Notes: generated by a model not told the origin, from the sequence alone. A stretch of DNA of 64,000 nt from Alteribacter natronophilus (GCF_006007885.1 NZ_VCRO01000007.1:152001-216000), one strand, 5' to 3'; shown: positions 50,790-59,892, counted from the stretch's first letter. Program-made: numbers and translations.

Positions 50790-51995
50790 ATGAAAAAGAT
50801 CGTTTCACTTCTTATGCTGGCTGCATTCGCAATGGTGCTGTCTGCCTGCGGGGAAAAGAGTCAGGAAGACGTTATTGAAGCGCTCGACAAAAGTCTCGAT
50901 GGTCTGACCGGATACAAAGCGAATGCGTCCATGACACTGCAGACAGGAAAAGAGCCGCAGACGTACGAGGTTGAAGTGTGGTATCAGCAGCCTGCATTTT
51001 ACCGTGTGGCCCTGAGCAATGCGGAAAGCGACCAGAGCCAGATCATTCTGAGAAACGATGAAGGTGTGTTTGTTCTCACCCCTGCTCTGAACAAGAGTTT
51101 CCGATTCCAGAGCGACTGGCCGGAAAACAACAGTCAGGTGTACCTGTATGAATCACTTGTAAATGATATTCTAATGGACCCTGAGCGCACATTTACAGCG
51201 ACAGATGACCATTACGTGTTTCAGACAAACACCAACTATACGAACAAAAACCTGAACCAGCAGGAGATTATGCTCGATAAAAAGTCACTCACGCCGTCTT
51301 CGGTGAGAATTATGGATGTGGATCTCGAAACGCTCGTGGAAGTGAATTTCAGTGATTTTGAGCTGAACACGGCTTTCGAGGAAGGTGACTTTGACATGGA
51401 CCGCAACATGACGGCAGCACAGCTTACTGGAGATGTGCCGGTTATGGGCGGTGACGCTGAGGACATCGTAGAAGGTCTTCTGGGTGAAGAAGACGAAGCT
51501 GACGCCGACGCAGAAACTGACGGCCAGACAGAAGGAACAGAGGAAGTGGACGGAGCGGATGTTTCCGAGGATGCTGACGACGTGTCCGGAGAGGAAGCGG
51601 CCGGAGGAGTAACCGAAGAAGAAGCACCGGAAGCGGGCGACGACTCTTTCACTGTCTTCTTCCCGATGTACGCTCCTCAGGGAACAGCTTTTGCTGAATC
51701 CCGAGAGCTGGAAACAGACAACGGCAAGCGCGTGATTCTCTCCTACGAGGGAGACCAGCCGTTTACCCTGGTGCAGCAGCAGAGCCGGGCTGTGACGGCT
51801 TCCACCCCGGTTCACATCTCTGACGGCTCTCCGGTTGAGCTCGGTTTTACGGTGGGGGCCATCTCAAGAGAAGGTGACACAACTACCGTTTCCTGGTCCT
51901 ATCAGGGAACCGACTTCTTCCTCGCTTCCAAGCACCTGAGCGATGAAGAGATGATGAGTGTGGCAAGAAGTGTGTACGGAACAGAGGAGAAATAA
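50790..51995 (+). CDS. ydcC: LolA-like lipoprotein, YdcC family
   Basis: A 401-residue lipoprotein (signal ending LSAC). The N-terminal domain (residues ~25-225: EALDKSLDGLTGYKANASMTLQTG, YRVALSN, VLTPALNKSFRFQSDWPENNSQVYLYESLVNDIL) matches the LolA-like YdcC proteins conserved between acpS and alr in Bacillaceae. An acidic linker of ~60 residues separates it from a C-terminal domain (FTVFFPMYAPQGTAF...SYQGTDFFLASK). The acidic insert appears to enlarge the protein relative to its Bacillus relatives. Molecular role unknown. Confidence 0.88.
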   Translation: MKKIVSLLMLAAFAMVLSACGEKSQEDVIEALDKSLDGLTGYKANASMTLQTGKEPQTYEVEVWYQQPAFYRVALSNAESDQSQIILRNDEGVFVLTPALNKSFRFQSDWPENNSQVYLYESLVNDILMDPERTFTATDDHYVFQTNTNYTNKNLNQQEIMLDKKSLTPSSVRIMDVDLETLVEVNFSDFELNTAFEEGDFDMDRNMTAAQLTGDVPVMGGDAEDIVEGLLGEEDEADADAETDGQTEGTEEVDGADVSEDADDVSGEEAAGGVTEEEAPEAGDDSFTVFFPMYAPQGTAFAESRELETDNGKRVILSYEGDQPFTLVQQQSRAVTASTPVHISDGSPVELGFTVGAISREGDTTTVSWSYQGTDFFLASKHLSDEEMMSVARSVYGTEEK

Positions 51996-52000
51996 AATAG

Positions 52001-52032
52001 TGAGTCCCGGGGCTGAGGTTCCGGGGCTTTTT
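52001..52032 (+). terminator. Rho-independent terminator after ydcC
   Basis: AGTCCCGG / CCGGGGCT stem followed by T5. Confidence 0.75.
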
Positions 52033-52202
52033 CAGGTTTGGCAGCCGGTAAAATCGAAGGAGGCACTGACAACTTCACACCCGGACCTGACTGTACCAAG
52101 GAGGTGGCTGCCCTCAATCCCAGTATTGACACAGAAAAGAAACGGTCAGATAATGGATTACAGTCAGCCAGGAACGGTATGCAGATGGAGGAGGCAGTCA
52201 AG

Positions 52203-53390
52203 TTGAGGACCAGGAAGAATCATGCTTTTTACCGCGATACATGGGCGGAAGTGAATCTAAATGCCATCGAACAGAATGTCACACGTATTAAACAGGGGCT
52301 TCCAGAAGGTGCCGGATTTATGGCAGTAGTCAAAGCGAACGCCTACGGCCATGGAGCGGTGGATGTGGCAAAAACGGCGCTCAGTGCCGGTGCCGCCTGC
52401 CTCGGGGTCGCCATTTTGGACGAAGCACTGGCCCTCCGTCACGCAGGGGTGGAGGCGCCTATTCTGGTCCTTGGCTATGTACGGCCGGAAGATGCGTCAC
52501 TTGCAGCGAAATACAATGTGACGCTGACAGTATTCCAGCACGAATGGATAGAAGAAGCTGCGGTACAGATTTCAGAGAGAACCGGACCTGTGAAGTGTCA
52601 CGTAAAAGTGGATACAGGGATGGGACGGATCGGCCTCCGTACAGACGGGGAATGGGAGGCTCTTGCCTCCGCAGTGGAAAAATACAGCTCTCTTTTTCAG
52701 CTGGAGGGAATCTACACCCACTTTGCCACAGCAGACGAAATTGATGACGCCTACGTACGGGAACAGCACCGGAAGTTTGAGCATTTCCTAACCGCATTTA
52801 AAAAGCGTACGGGACTTGGAAATCCGGTTGTTCACAGTGCCAACAGTGCGACGGCCCTCCGGTACAGAGAGTATGCCCATACGCTGGTCCGGGTGGGGAT
52901 TTCCATGTACGGTCTCGTTCCCTCCGAAGAGATTGCAGGGGAAATCACGGTTCCTCTGGAACAGGCTTTTTCCCTCCACAGCCGGATTACCCACGTGAAG
53001 CAGCTCAACAGGGGGGAGGCAGTCAGTTATGGTGCCACCTACCGTGCTTCAGATGAAGGCGAATGGATTGGTACGATCCCCATCGGTTACGCGGACGGCT
53101 GGATCCGGGCTAACGCCAGTGGCGGGGAAGTGCTTATAAACGGAGAGCGCGCACCGATTGTCGGGCGGATCTGTATGGATCAGATGATGATCAGGCTTCC
53201 GGAAGAAGTGGCGCGGGGGACGAGAGTGACGCTGATCGGACAGCAGGGAAAGGAAGTCATTTCTGCAGATGAAGTGGCAAGGCGGCTTGATACGATCAAT
53301 TATGAAATCCCGTGCATGATCAGCTATCGTGTACCCCGGGCCATTTACCGGGACGGCCATCTCATTCATCTTCATAACGAGGTGTTTTAG
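52203..53390 (+). CDS. alr: Alanine racemase
   Basis: A 395-residue PLP enzyme making D-alanine for the wall. The PLP Lys lies in MAVVKANAYGHGA, the second catalytic Tyr in AVSYGATYRA, and CHVKVDTGMGRIGL, HSANSATAL, VGRICMDQ are conserved. TTG 52203 is chosen: GGAGGAGG stands 8 bases upstream, and the earlier in-frame starts lack one. Confidence 0.95.
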   Translation: MRTRKNHAFYRDTWAEVNLNAIEQNVTRIKQGLPEGAGFMAVVKANAYGHGAVDVAKTALSAGAACLGVAILDEALALRHAGVEAPILVLGYVRPEDASLAAKYNVTLTVFQHEWIEEAAVQISERTGPVKCHVKVDTGMGRIGLRTDGEWEALASAVEKYSSLFQLEGIYTHFATADEIDDAYVREQHRKFEHFLTAFKKRTGLGNPVVHSANSATALRYREYAHTLVRVGISMYGLVPSEEIAGEITVPLEQAFSLHSRITHVKQLNRGEAVSYGATYRASDEGEWIGTIPIGYADGWIRANASGGEVLINGERAPIVGRICMDQMMIRLPEEVARGTRVTLIGQQGKEVISADEVARRLDTINYEIPCMISYRVPRAIYRDGHLIHLHNEVF

Positions 53391-53609
53391 CACAGGCGAA
53401 CACATTATTTCATTTTCTGTCCGGAAATTCTGCCGGATTCTGACTAAACTTCAACAAATTTCACAAAATAAAAGAAGGATATTCAGCATAAACGGAGAAT
53501 ATGGTTTACAGTGCGTATTAAAAAGGGCAGTCCACTGAGGCTTGTCCCCTGTTTCGTGCAGGAATACCTGAACTGTGACAAAATGTCGGTAAAAAGTACG
53601 AATGAGACT

Positions 53610-53638
53610 TTGCAAAGGCCGTAAACCAGTGATATGAT
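53610..53638 (+). promoter_or_regulatory. Sigma-A promoter of the ndoAI-ndoA operon
   Basis: TTGCAA (53610-53615), 17-base spacer, TATGAT (53633-53638). The remainder of 53391-53609 shows no gene. Confidence 0.8.
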
Positions 53639-53684
53639 TAAAAAGGAATAAAATCAGGGTGTAGCTGCGTTGGAGGTGTTTTTT

Positions 53685-53963
53685 GTGTCCGAAGAGAACA
53701 CAAAAAGAATTATGGTGAGTTTACCACAGCATCTGGTGAATGAACTGGACGGACTGCTCGAGAAGGAAGATGCCAATCGAAGTGAAGTCATTCATCAGGC
53801 AACGAAGATGTACCTGCGGGAACGAAAGAAAAGTAAGATCAGAGAAACGATGCAGCAGGGCTATATGGAAATGGCGAAAATTAATCTAAACATTGCGACG
53901 GAAGCCTTTCTTATTGAGGAGGAGGCAGAGCACACTCTGGATCGCTTAGTTAGTGGGGTGTAA
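53685..53963 (+). CDS. ndoAI: Antitoxin EndoAI (MazE-like)
   Basis: A 92-residue ribbon-helix-helix protein (NTKRIMVSLPQHLVNELDGLLEKEDANRSEVIHQATKMYLRERKK) that neutralises the toxin encoded 3 bases downstream. GTG 53685 has GGAGG 8 bases before it; the TTG at 53670 overlaps the Shine-Dalgarno. Confidence 0.93.
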   Translation: MSEENTKRIMVSLPQHLVNELDGLLEKEDANRSEVIHQATKMYLRERKKSKIRETMQQGYMEMAKINLNIATEAFLIEEEAEHTLDRLVSGV

Positions 53964-53966
53964 CGG

Positions 53967-54317
53967 TTGATAGTCAAACGCGGTGACGTTTATTTTGCGG
54001 ACCTATCACCCGTCGTTGGTTCCGAGCAAGGAGGCGTTCGCCCGGTTTTAATCATTCAGAATGATATCGGCAACCGTTTCAGTCCTACCGTGATTGTCGC
54101 TGCAATCACCGCTCAGATTCAAAAAGCCAAGCTTCCGACTCATGTGGAGATTAATGCGAAGCGCTACGGTTTTGACAGGGATTCCGTAATTTTACTGGAA
54201 CAGATTCGAACGATTGATAAACAGAGACTTACAGACAAGATCACGCATCTGGATGATGATATGATGACAAAAGTGAATGATGCCCTGATGATCAGCCTAG
54301 GTTTAATTGATTTTTAA
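53967..54317 (+). CDS. ndoA: mRNA interferase EndoA (MazF-like toxin)
   Basis: A 116-residue type II toxin endoribonuclease: [75 protein letters not shown] are near identical to the Bacillus EndoA family (cleaves UACAU). TTG start; forms an operon with ndoAI. Confidence 0.95.
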   Translation: MIVKRGDVYFADLSPVVGSEQGGVRPVLIIQNDIGNRFSPTVIVAAITAQIQKAKLPTHVEINAKRYGFDRDSVILLEQIRTIDKQRLTDKITHLDDDMMTKVNDALMISLGLIDF

Positions 54318-54348
54318 ACCGCGCCAGGCTGCGTAAGTCGTAACGGAG

Positions 54349-54382
54349 AAGCTGCTTTCCTGGTGGAGGGCAGTTTTTTATT
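54349..54382 (+). terminator. Terminator after ndoA
   Basis: CTGCTTTCC / GGAGGGCAG stem (with G-U pairs) and T6. Confidence 0.7.
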
Positions 54383-54419
54383 TTGGATTCTGCTTCTCTC
54401 CGGAGATTGCATTAAGATT

Positions 54420-54565
54420 TCCTGCTGACACTGAATGACCGGTCACCGGGGAGGCAGCTGAACCGGGGGATCCGGTTGACCGACTCCCCAATGGACCCCC
54501 CTTCCTTTTTCAGGAAAAGGTTAGGTCTCCCGTAAGGAAGAGAACGGGCTTTTTTCCCTTATCAG
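54420..54565 (+). other. Structured segment upstream of rsbR
   Basis: GGGGAG (near 54449) pairs with CTCCCC (near 54483), enclosing AACCGG/CCGGTT; then CTTCCTTTTT/AGGAAAAGG; then CCCGT/ACGGG with T6 (54536-54558), which is a terminator shape. Together this reads as a small RNA or leader; I cannot match it to a known riboswitch class. Confidence 0.4.
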
Positions 54566-54611
54566 GGGATAGGTACAACGAAACTGACCTTGGAGCGGGA
54601 GCAGACAATCA

Positions 54612-54640
54612 TTGCAATCACAGGTGATCAGTGAAATAAT
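54612..54640 (+). promoter_or_regulatory. Probable sigma-A promoter of the rsb operon
   Basis: TTGCAA (54612-54617), 17-base spacer, AATAAT (54635-54640), 39 bases before rsbR. Confidence 0.5.
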
Positions 54641-54678
54641 GATATTAACTAAGTTGCATAAAATGGGGGAAAGTGTAA

Positions 54679-55500
54679 ATGAATCAGCAGATCCGAGAGC
54701 TTATTCACGTCCATAAATCCACCATCACGGATGAGTGGATGAAGGAAGTGGAAAAATTCCGTGAAGATGACTATCTTCAGAGTATTTCTGATACGGTATA
54801 TCAAAACACAAATCGCGAATTTGTGGACATGCTCTTTAACACAGTGGGGCAGGAAGGTGAAGACGTAAAAGAGACGATCAGCAACTACACAGATCGGCTC
54901 ATCCAGCTTGGCTGGCCCCTTAACTATATCATCAGAGGTATGCAGGAATTCCGGAAGGTAGCCGTTGAAAGCCTGATTCGAAACGATGACCAGACCCGGG
55001 ACATCGAATTCTATCAGGAAGTGGAAGACTGGGTCGATGAAGTTGTAAATATCCTGGTCGGCCATTACTCCGGTTCCTGGGAAAATACCGTTTTTCTTCA
55101 GAAAATGGCACTGAAAGAGCTTTCTGCCCCACTGATCCCTGTTTTCGATAATATTAGTGTGATGCCGCTGATCGGCACGATCGATACAGAAAGGGCAAAG
55201 CAGATTATGGAAAACCTCCTTACCGGCGTAATCGAGCACCGGTCGCAGGTCGTTCTTATTGATATTACCGGTGTTCCTGTCGTGGATACGATGGTCGCGC
55301 ACCACATCATTCAGGCATCCGAGGCAGTAAGACTTGTAGGGGCAAAATGCATTCTTGTGGGCATTCGTCCGGAGATCGCCCAGACAATTGTCAACCTCGG
55401 TATCGATCTCGGGAAATTTCCGACGAAAAGCAGCCTGAAAAAAGGAATCGAATCTGCCCTTGAAATGACATCACATCAGATTGTAGAGATCGAGGAATAA
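54679..55500 (+). CDS. rsbR: Stressosome protein RsbR
   Basis: A 273-residue stressosome component. The N-terminal non-haem globin domain covers residues 1-~150, and the C-terminal STAS domain contains the two phosphorylatable Thr sites (PLIGTIDT and IDITGVPVVDT). With RsbS it forms the complex that releases RsbT on stress. Ribosome binding site GGGGGAAAG. It is the only RsbR paralogue in the window. Confidence 0.95.
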   Translation: MNQQIRELIHVHKSTITDEWMKEVEKFREDDYLQSISDTVYQNTNREFVDMLFNTVGQEGEDVKETISNYTDRLIQLGWPLNYIIRGMQEFRKVAVESLIRNDDQTRDIEFYQEVEDWVDEVVNILVGHYSGSWENTVFLQKMALKELSAPLIPVFDNISVMPLIGTIDTERAKQIMENLLTGVIEHRSQVVLIDITGVPVVDTMVAHHIIQASEAVRLVGAKCILVGIRPEIAQTIVNLGIDLGKFPTKSSLKKGIESALEMTSHQIVEIEE

Positions 55501-55516
55501 GGAGGAACTGTAAAAT

Positions 55517-55873
55517 ATGAGAATACCGATACTGAAACTTCATGACTATCTGCTCATTTCCGTCCAGGTGGATCTTGATGATCAGACAGCCCTTCAATTT
55601 CAGGAGGATGTACTCAATAAAATACATCAGGAAGGCTCGCGCGGTGTCGTCATAGACCTGACATCGGTGGATATGATTGATTCATTCATCGCCAAAGTCC
55701 TCGGTGACGTAGTGGACATGTCCAATCTCATGGGCGCACGAGTTGTACTGACTGGTATACAGCCCGCTGTGGCAATTACATTGATAGATATGGGAATTGT
55801 GCTGGAAGAGGTGCCGACAGCCTTGGATCTTGAGCAGGGGTTAGACAGGCTCCAGCAAGAATTGGAGGGGTGA
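55517..55873 (+). CDS. rsbS: Stressosome protein RsbS
   Basis: A 118-residue single STAS domain protein; the phosphorylated Ser is in [14 protein letters not shown]. Acts with RsbR to hold RsbT. AAGGAGGA precedes the ATG. Confidence 0.95.
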   Translation: MRIPILKLHDYLLISVQVDLDDQTALQFQEDVLNKIHQEGSRGVVIDLTSVDMIDSFIAKVLGDVVDMSNLMGARVVLTGIQPAVAITLIDMGIVLEEVPTALDLEQGLDRLQQELEG

Positions 55874-55876
55874 TGA

Positions 55877-56278
55877 ATGCAAGTCCAAACCCATGTGGAT
55901 ATACACAGTGAGTGGGGGATTGTGGCTGCTCGGCAGGCAGGTCGAAAACTGGCCCGAGAAATCGGGTTTGGATCTGTAGACCAGGCGAGAGTGACGACAG
56001 CGATATCCGAACTTGCCCGTAATATCTACCTATATGCAAATAAAGGACAAATTCACATTGAAGAAGCCACCTCATCCGGTAAGCGGGGAATAAAAATTAT
56101 TGCAACCGATGAAGGACCCGGCATTAAAGACGTAAGGCGCGTAATGGAAGACGGCTATACGACTTCAGGAGGACTTGGAGCAGGACTGCCCGGCGTCAAA
56201 CGTCTAATGGACGAGTTCAAGATCGATTCGGAACCGGACGAGGGAACGACGATTACTACGGTGAAGTGGCTCCGTTAA
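55877..56278 (+). CDS. rsbT: Stressosome kinase RsbT
   Basis: A 133-residue GHKL serine kinase: the ATP-lid motifs are TAISELARNIYLYA, DEGPGI and GGLGAGLPGVKRLMDEF. It phosphorylates RsbR/RsbS and then activates RsbU. It starts 4 bases after rsbS. Confidence 0.95.
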   Translation: MQVQTHVDIHSEWGIVAARQAGRKLAREIGFGSVDQARVTTAISELARNIYLYANKGQIHIEEATSSGKRGIKIIATDEGPGIKDVRRVMEDGYTTSGGLGAGLPGVKRLMDEFKIDSEPDEGTTITTVKWLR

Positions 56279-56292
56279 GGAGGTGACCTGCC

Positions 56293-57306
56293 TTGGAAAA
56301 AACGAAACTATCTATGTACCAGCTCTATAAAGATATGCTGGACAACTATCTGCAGAGCAAAAGTGAACATGCACTCTACGCCGCACAGCAATTCAGTAAA
56401 GAGATGATGGAAAAAGACATGTCTCCCGAGGAGATGGTCAGCCTCCATATGTCTGTATTTCAGGAAATGGTTCCCGACCTTCCCGAAGAAGTGGTCGATT
56501 CTTTTGACCTTCTTCTTGAAGTTATGATCGGATACGGCCTTGCCTACCGGGAGCACCAGAGCCTGAGGGACCGTCAGCAACAGCTGGAATCGGAGCTGAA
56601 TGTTGCGGCGGAAATGCAGCAGACACTTCTTCCTGATGAGCATATTGATGCAAAGGGCATTGACTTCGGGGTCATCAGTGTGCCGGCAGGGAAAATGAGC
56701 GGCGATTATTACCATTACATTCAGGATGAGCATGGATGCATCGGTGTGGCTGTCGCAGACGTGATCGGGAAAGGTGTCCCGGCAGCCATGTGCATGTCCA
56801 TGATCAAATATGCGATGGAGAGTATTCCGGAACAGCGTCTGCAGCCTGCAGCGCTCCTGGAAAGCCTCAATCGGGTTGTGGAACGGAACATCGACAGCAA
56901 CATGTTTATTACAATGGTCTACGGCTCGTACGATCCGAGAGATCACCGTTTTTACTATGCGGGTGCCGGGCATGAACCGGGCTTTTACTATTCCGCCTCA
57001 AAAGATACGTTCGAGGAACTGACCACCAAAGGCCTCGTGCTCGGTCTTTCCCAGAAAGTCACCTACGAAGAGTACGTAAAAGATGTACAGCCGGGTGACT
57101 TTTTCGTGCTGCTTTCCGATGGTGTAACGGAGTGCCGGACGGAAGAAGACTTTATTGAAAGAGAGCAGATTACGGAGATGATCCGAAAATATCAGCATCT
57201 CCCGGCGCAGGACATCGTGAACCGGGTCTACCGTGAACTGGAGAAAATGCAGGATTTTCAGCTGCGCGATGATTTTACACTATTGATTTTAAAAAGGGAC
57301 GTTTAA
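56293..57306 (+). CDS. rsbU: PP2C phosphatase RsbU
   Basis: A 337-residue protein: an N-terminal RsbT-binding helical domain (1-~85), a linker with ELNVAAEMQQTLLP, and a PPM phosphatase domain (SGDYYHYI, VADVIGKGVPAAM, GAGHEPGFYY, LLSDGVTECRTEED, DDFTLLIL). It dephosphorylates RsbV. TTG start with AAGGAGGTG upstream. Its stop codon lies inside the -35 of the internal sigma-B promoter. Confidence 0.95.
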   Translation: MEKTKLSMYQLYKDMLDNYLQSKSEHALYAAQQFSKEMMEKDMSPEEMVSLHMSVFQEMVPDLPEEVVDSFDLLLEVMIGYGLAYREHQSLRDRQQQLESELNVAAEMQQTLLPDEHIDAKGIDFGVISVPAGKMSGDYYHYIQDEHGCIGVAVADVIGKGVPAAMCMSMIKYAMESIPEQRLQPAALLESLNRVVERNIDSNMFITMVYGSYDPRDHRFYYAGAGHEPGFYYSASKDTFEELTTKGLVLGLSQKVTYEEYVKDVQPGDFFVLLSDGVTECRTEEDFIEREQITEMIRKYQHLPAQDIVNRVYRELEKMQDFQLRDDFTLLILKRDV

Positions 57307-57326
57307 CTGTTTGCCTGAACGGGTAA
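57301..57326 (+). promoter_or_regulatory. Internal sigma-B promoter of rsbV-rsbW-sigB-rsbX
   Basis: GTTTAA (57301-57306), 14-base spacer, GGGTAA (57321-57326). Location before rsbV matches the autoregulatory promoter of B. subtilis. Confidence 0.93.
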
Positions 57327-57369
57327 CTAACAATAATGTACCTATATTAGTTTCTCAGGAGGGGAAGTT

Positions 57370-57699
57370 ATGAATCTTCAAATTGATATTAAAGAGAACA
57401 CGAACGAAAACCTTGTGTCCCTTAGCGGGGAAATTGACGTTTATACAGTACCGAAACTGAAAGAGGAATTACTCCCTCTGACAGAAGAACAGAATAAAAA
57501 CATTATTGTGGACCTTTCCGGTGTGCATTATATAGACAGTACAGGCCTTGGTGTGTTTATTGGAGCCCTGAAATCGGCTGACCAGAGCGGGAGCCATCTT
57601 AAAATTACCGGCGTAAACAGCCGGGTCAGACGCCTGTTTACCATCACTGGCCTCGATGAAGTGATCGACATCGAAGTTAATGAAAGAGAGGAGGCGTAA
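57370..57699 (+). CDS. rsbV: Anti-anti-sigma factor RsbV
   Basis: A 109-residue STAS protein; the RsbW-target Ser is in VHYIDSTGLGVFIGALK. Dephospho-RsbV binds RsbW and frees sigma-B. CAGGAGGGG precedes the ATG. First gene of the sigma-B-driven sub-operon. Confidence 0.95.
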   Translation: MNLQIDIKENTNENLVSLSGEIDVYTVPKLKEELLPLTEEQNKNIIVDLSGVHYIDSTGLGVFIGALKSADQSGSHLKITGVNSRVRRLFTITGLDEVIDIEVNEREEA

Positions 57700-57704
57700 G
57701 CTAT

Positions 57705-58199
57705 ATGAGTACCCAAGCGGATTTTATTGAGATTAAGCTTCCTGCAAAACCTGAGTATGTCGGTGTCGTACGGCTGACTGTGTCCGGCGTTGCAAACAGG
57801 CTCGGTTATTCCTACGACGATATTGAGGATATTAAAATTGCAGTAGCAGAAGCATGCACCAACGTGGTGAACCATGCTTATAAAAATACAGAAGATGATC
57901 AGGCAGTCATGACTGTGGGCTGTGGCGTGTATGATGACCGAATGGAAATCATGGTGGCGGATCAGGGCAAGAGCTTTGACGTTAACCAGCTAAAAAAGAA
58001 TCTCGGCCCGGTAAGCGGGGATCAGCCGGTCGAGGAGCTCAAGGAAGGGGGTCTTGGCCTCTTTCTAATTGAAACACTGATGGATAAAGTTGAGATCAGT
58101 GGCGATTCAGGGGTCGTTATTGTGATGACTAAGTCCCTTCACAGAGATGAGGTGGAGCCCAATGGCAACGGAATCTCAACATCGGCAACGCAGCAATAA
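57705..58199 (+). CDS. rsbW: Anti-sigma-B factor and kinase RsbW
   Basis: A 164-residue GHKL kinase (AVAEACTNVVNHAYKN, VADQGKSFD, GGLGLFLIETLMD). It binds sigma-B or phosphorylates RsbV. It overlaps sigB by 38 bases. Confidence 0.95.
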   Translation: MSTQADFIEIKLPAKPEYVGVVRLTVSGVANRLGYSYDDIEDIKIAVAEACTNVVNHAYKNTEDDQAVMTVGCGVYDDRMEIMVADQGKSFDVNQLKKNLGPVSGDQPVEELKEGGLGLFLIETLMDKVEISGDSGVVIVMTKSLHRDEVEPNGNGISTSATQQ

Positions 58200-58950
58200 A
58201 GAATACATCTACGAATGGATCGAAAAATTTCAGCAGACAGGTGATGAGGAAATCCAGACCAAACTCGTCCTGGAGTACGAGGGCCTGGTCCACTCACTCG
58301 CGCGGAAGTTTTCGAAGGGACAGCGTCACGACGAAGATCTCACACAGGTTGGGATGATCGGACTGATTGCGGCCTTAAAGAGATTCGATCCTTCTTTTGC
58401 CAGAAGTTTTGAATCCTTTGCTGTTCCTACAATTGTAGGTGAAATCAAACGCTTCATCCGGGATAAAACGTGGAGTGTGCACGTTCCGAGAAGAATTAAG
58501 GAACTTGGTCCCAAGATTAAAGCAGCTGTCGAGGAACTTACAATTGAGCTTCAGCGGTCTCCCCGCGTTGAGGAGATTGCCGGTCATATAGGCGTTTCCG
58601 AAGAGGAAGTGCTGGAAACAATGGAGATGGGAAAAAGCTATCAGGCTTTGTCCGTGGACCGCTCCATCGAAGCTGATGATGAGGGAAGTGCGGTAACGCT
58701 CCTTGATCTTGTCGGCTCCACAGAAGAAGGATATGAGAAAACAGACCAGCAGATGCTGCTCGAGAAAGCCTTTCACGTTCTGACGGAGCGGGAAAAGCAG
58801 ATTCTCTATCTGACGTATTTTGATAACCTCAGCCAGAAGGAAACGGGTGAAAAACTCGGAATCTCTCAAATGCACGTATCCCGCCTGCAAAGGAGAGCGC
58901 TGCAGAAACTGAGAGAATCCATCAGAACTGAACCTTCGGAGTGTTTATAG
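58162..58950 (+). CDS. sigB: General stress sigma factor sigma-B
   Basis: A 262-residue group 3 sigma factor: region 2 (LVLEYEGLVHSLARKFSKGQRHDEDLTQVGMIGLIAALKRFDPS, FAVPTIVGEIKRFIRDKTWSVHVPRRIKELG), region 3 and region 4 (LTEREKQILYLTYFDNLSQKETGEKLGISQMHVSRLQRRALQKL). ATG 58162 with GAGGTGGAG upstream, overlapping rsbW. Confidence 0.96.
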   Translation: MATESQHRQRSNKEYIYEWIEKFQQTGDEEIQTKLVLEYEGLVHSLARKFSKGQRHDEDLTQVGMIGLIAALKRFDPSFARSFESFAVPTIVGEIKRFIRDKTWSVHVPRRIKELGPKIKAAVEELTIELQRSPRVEEIAGHIGVSEEEVLETMEMGKSYQALSVDRSIEADDEGSAVTLLDLVGSTEEGYEKTDQQMLLEKAFHVLTEREKQILYLTYFDNLSQKETGEKLGISQMHVSRLQRRALQKLRESIRTEPSECL

Positions 58951-59562
58951 ATGATTAAACACCACCAATTACAGGATATGGAAGTTACCTCGTATCATAC
59001 AGCCAAAAAGGGCAATTGGTGTTCAGGGGATGCCTATTACATCGCCGGTGATGAGGATTTTGTTATTTGTGCAATTGCAGACGGTCTTGGAAGTGGAGAA
59101 GAAGCCATGGAAGCTTCTTCAGCCGTCATAAAATGCATTGAGGAACACAGGGAGGAAAGTGTGGAAGATCTGATGGCCAGGTGCAATAACGTTCTCTGGC
59201 ACACAAGGGGAGCAGTGCTGACCATCATCAAACTGGATTTATCCACGAGGGAAATTGTATACAGCAATGTGGGGAACATCGGCTGTATTTTTTATCCGCC
59301 GTCCGGAAAGCTCGTGCGGCCGATTCCATCGAGAGGATACATGTCGGGGCGGAAGCATAAGTTCAAATCCCAGCGAATTCCGTACGAAGAAGGAACAACA
59401 TTTATTCTGTATTCAGACGGACTTCATTTCGATCCTTTATTCCACGCTTATATGACGGCCATGCCGTCAACGGAAAAGGCAATGCAGCAGGTGATCGACC
59501 GAATTTCCGATCAGTCTGACGATACAACAATTTTAATCGGGAAGGTGGCTCCGGAAAGTTGA
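58951..59562 (+). CDS. rsbX: Feedback phosphatase RsbX
   Basis: A 203-residue PP2C phosphatase that dephosphorylates RsbS/RsbR and resets the stressosome (GDAYYIAGDEDFVICAIADGLGSGEEAMEASSAV, YSNVGNIGCIFY, FILYSDGL, DDTTILIGK). It starts at the base after the sigB stop. Confidence 0.93.
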   Translation: MIKHHQLQDMEVTSYHTAKKGNWCSGDAYYIAGDEDFVICAIADGLGSGEEAMEASSAVIKCIEEHREESVEDLMARCNNVLWHTRGAVLTIIKLDLSTREIVYSNVGNIGCIFYPPSGKLVRPIPSRGYMSGRKHKFKSQRIPYEEGTTFILYSDGLHFDPLFHAYMTAMPSTEKAMQQVIDRISDQSDDTTILIGKVAPES

Positions 59563-59590
59563 AGGAGCTGCCTTCCCGATTTGTGTTTTC
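59533..59590 (+). terminator. Terminator overlapping the rsbX stop codon
   Basis: AATCGGGAAGG / CCTTCCCGATT stem followed by TGTGTTTT; the stop codon is inside the loop. Confidence 0.8.
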
Positions 59591-59892
59591 CGGGAGTTTC
59601 CCAAGCTCCCTTTGCTTAAACTGATATGCCCGAAGGTATCGGCGGGGCGCACGTCCGGATTCAAATGAGAGAGTTGGGCCACGCTGCAGTGTTACTACGG
59701 CCGAATGCAGATCCTGCTGTAAAACTGCCTCTTTCGCAGGTGGTATTTCATCCGGGACTTGGATAAAATGGAGGCAGTGCCGTCGGGGAAAAATCCCCGC
59801 AGGTGAAGCTGGAAAAGAGCGTACGGCATGGAGTTGAGCTTCTGCCTAACCTGACTTGAGGTTAGCGTTACAGAAACAGAGGAGGTTTACGG
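59591..59892 (+). other. Structured leader region of tex
   Basis: No gene. Shows an extended stem ACTGCCTC...ATTTCATCC / GGATAAAAT...GAGGCAGT (about 59725-59786), an adjoining GGGG-A5-CCCC hairpin and CTAACCT/AGGTTAG (59846-59865) directly before the tex Shine-Dalgarno. Might be an RNA regulatory leader; no class recognised. Confidence 0.4.

Noticed and set aside
53685-54317. Novel mobile toxin-antitoxin module
   Set aside because: ndoAI-ndoA is the conserved chromosomal pair at its usual place between alr and rsbR in Bacillaceae.
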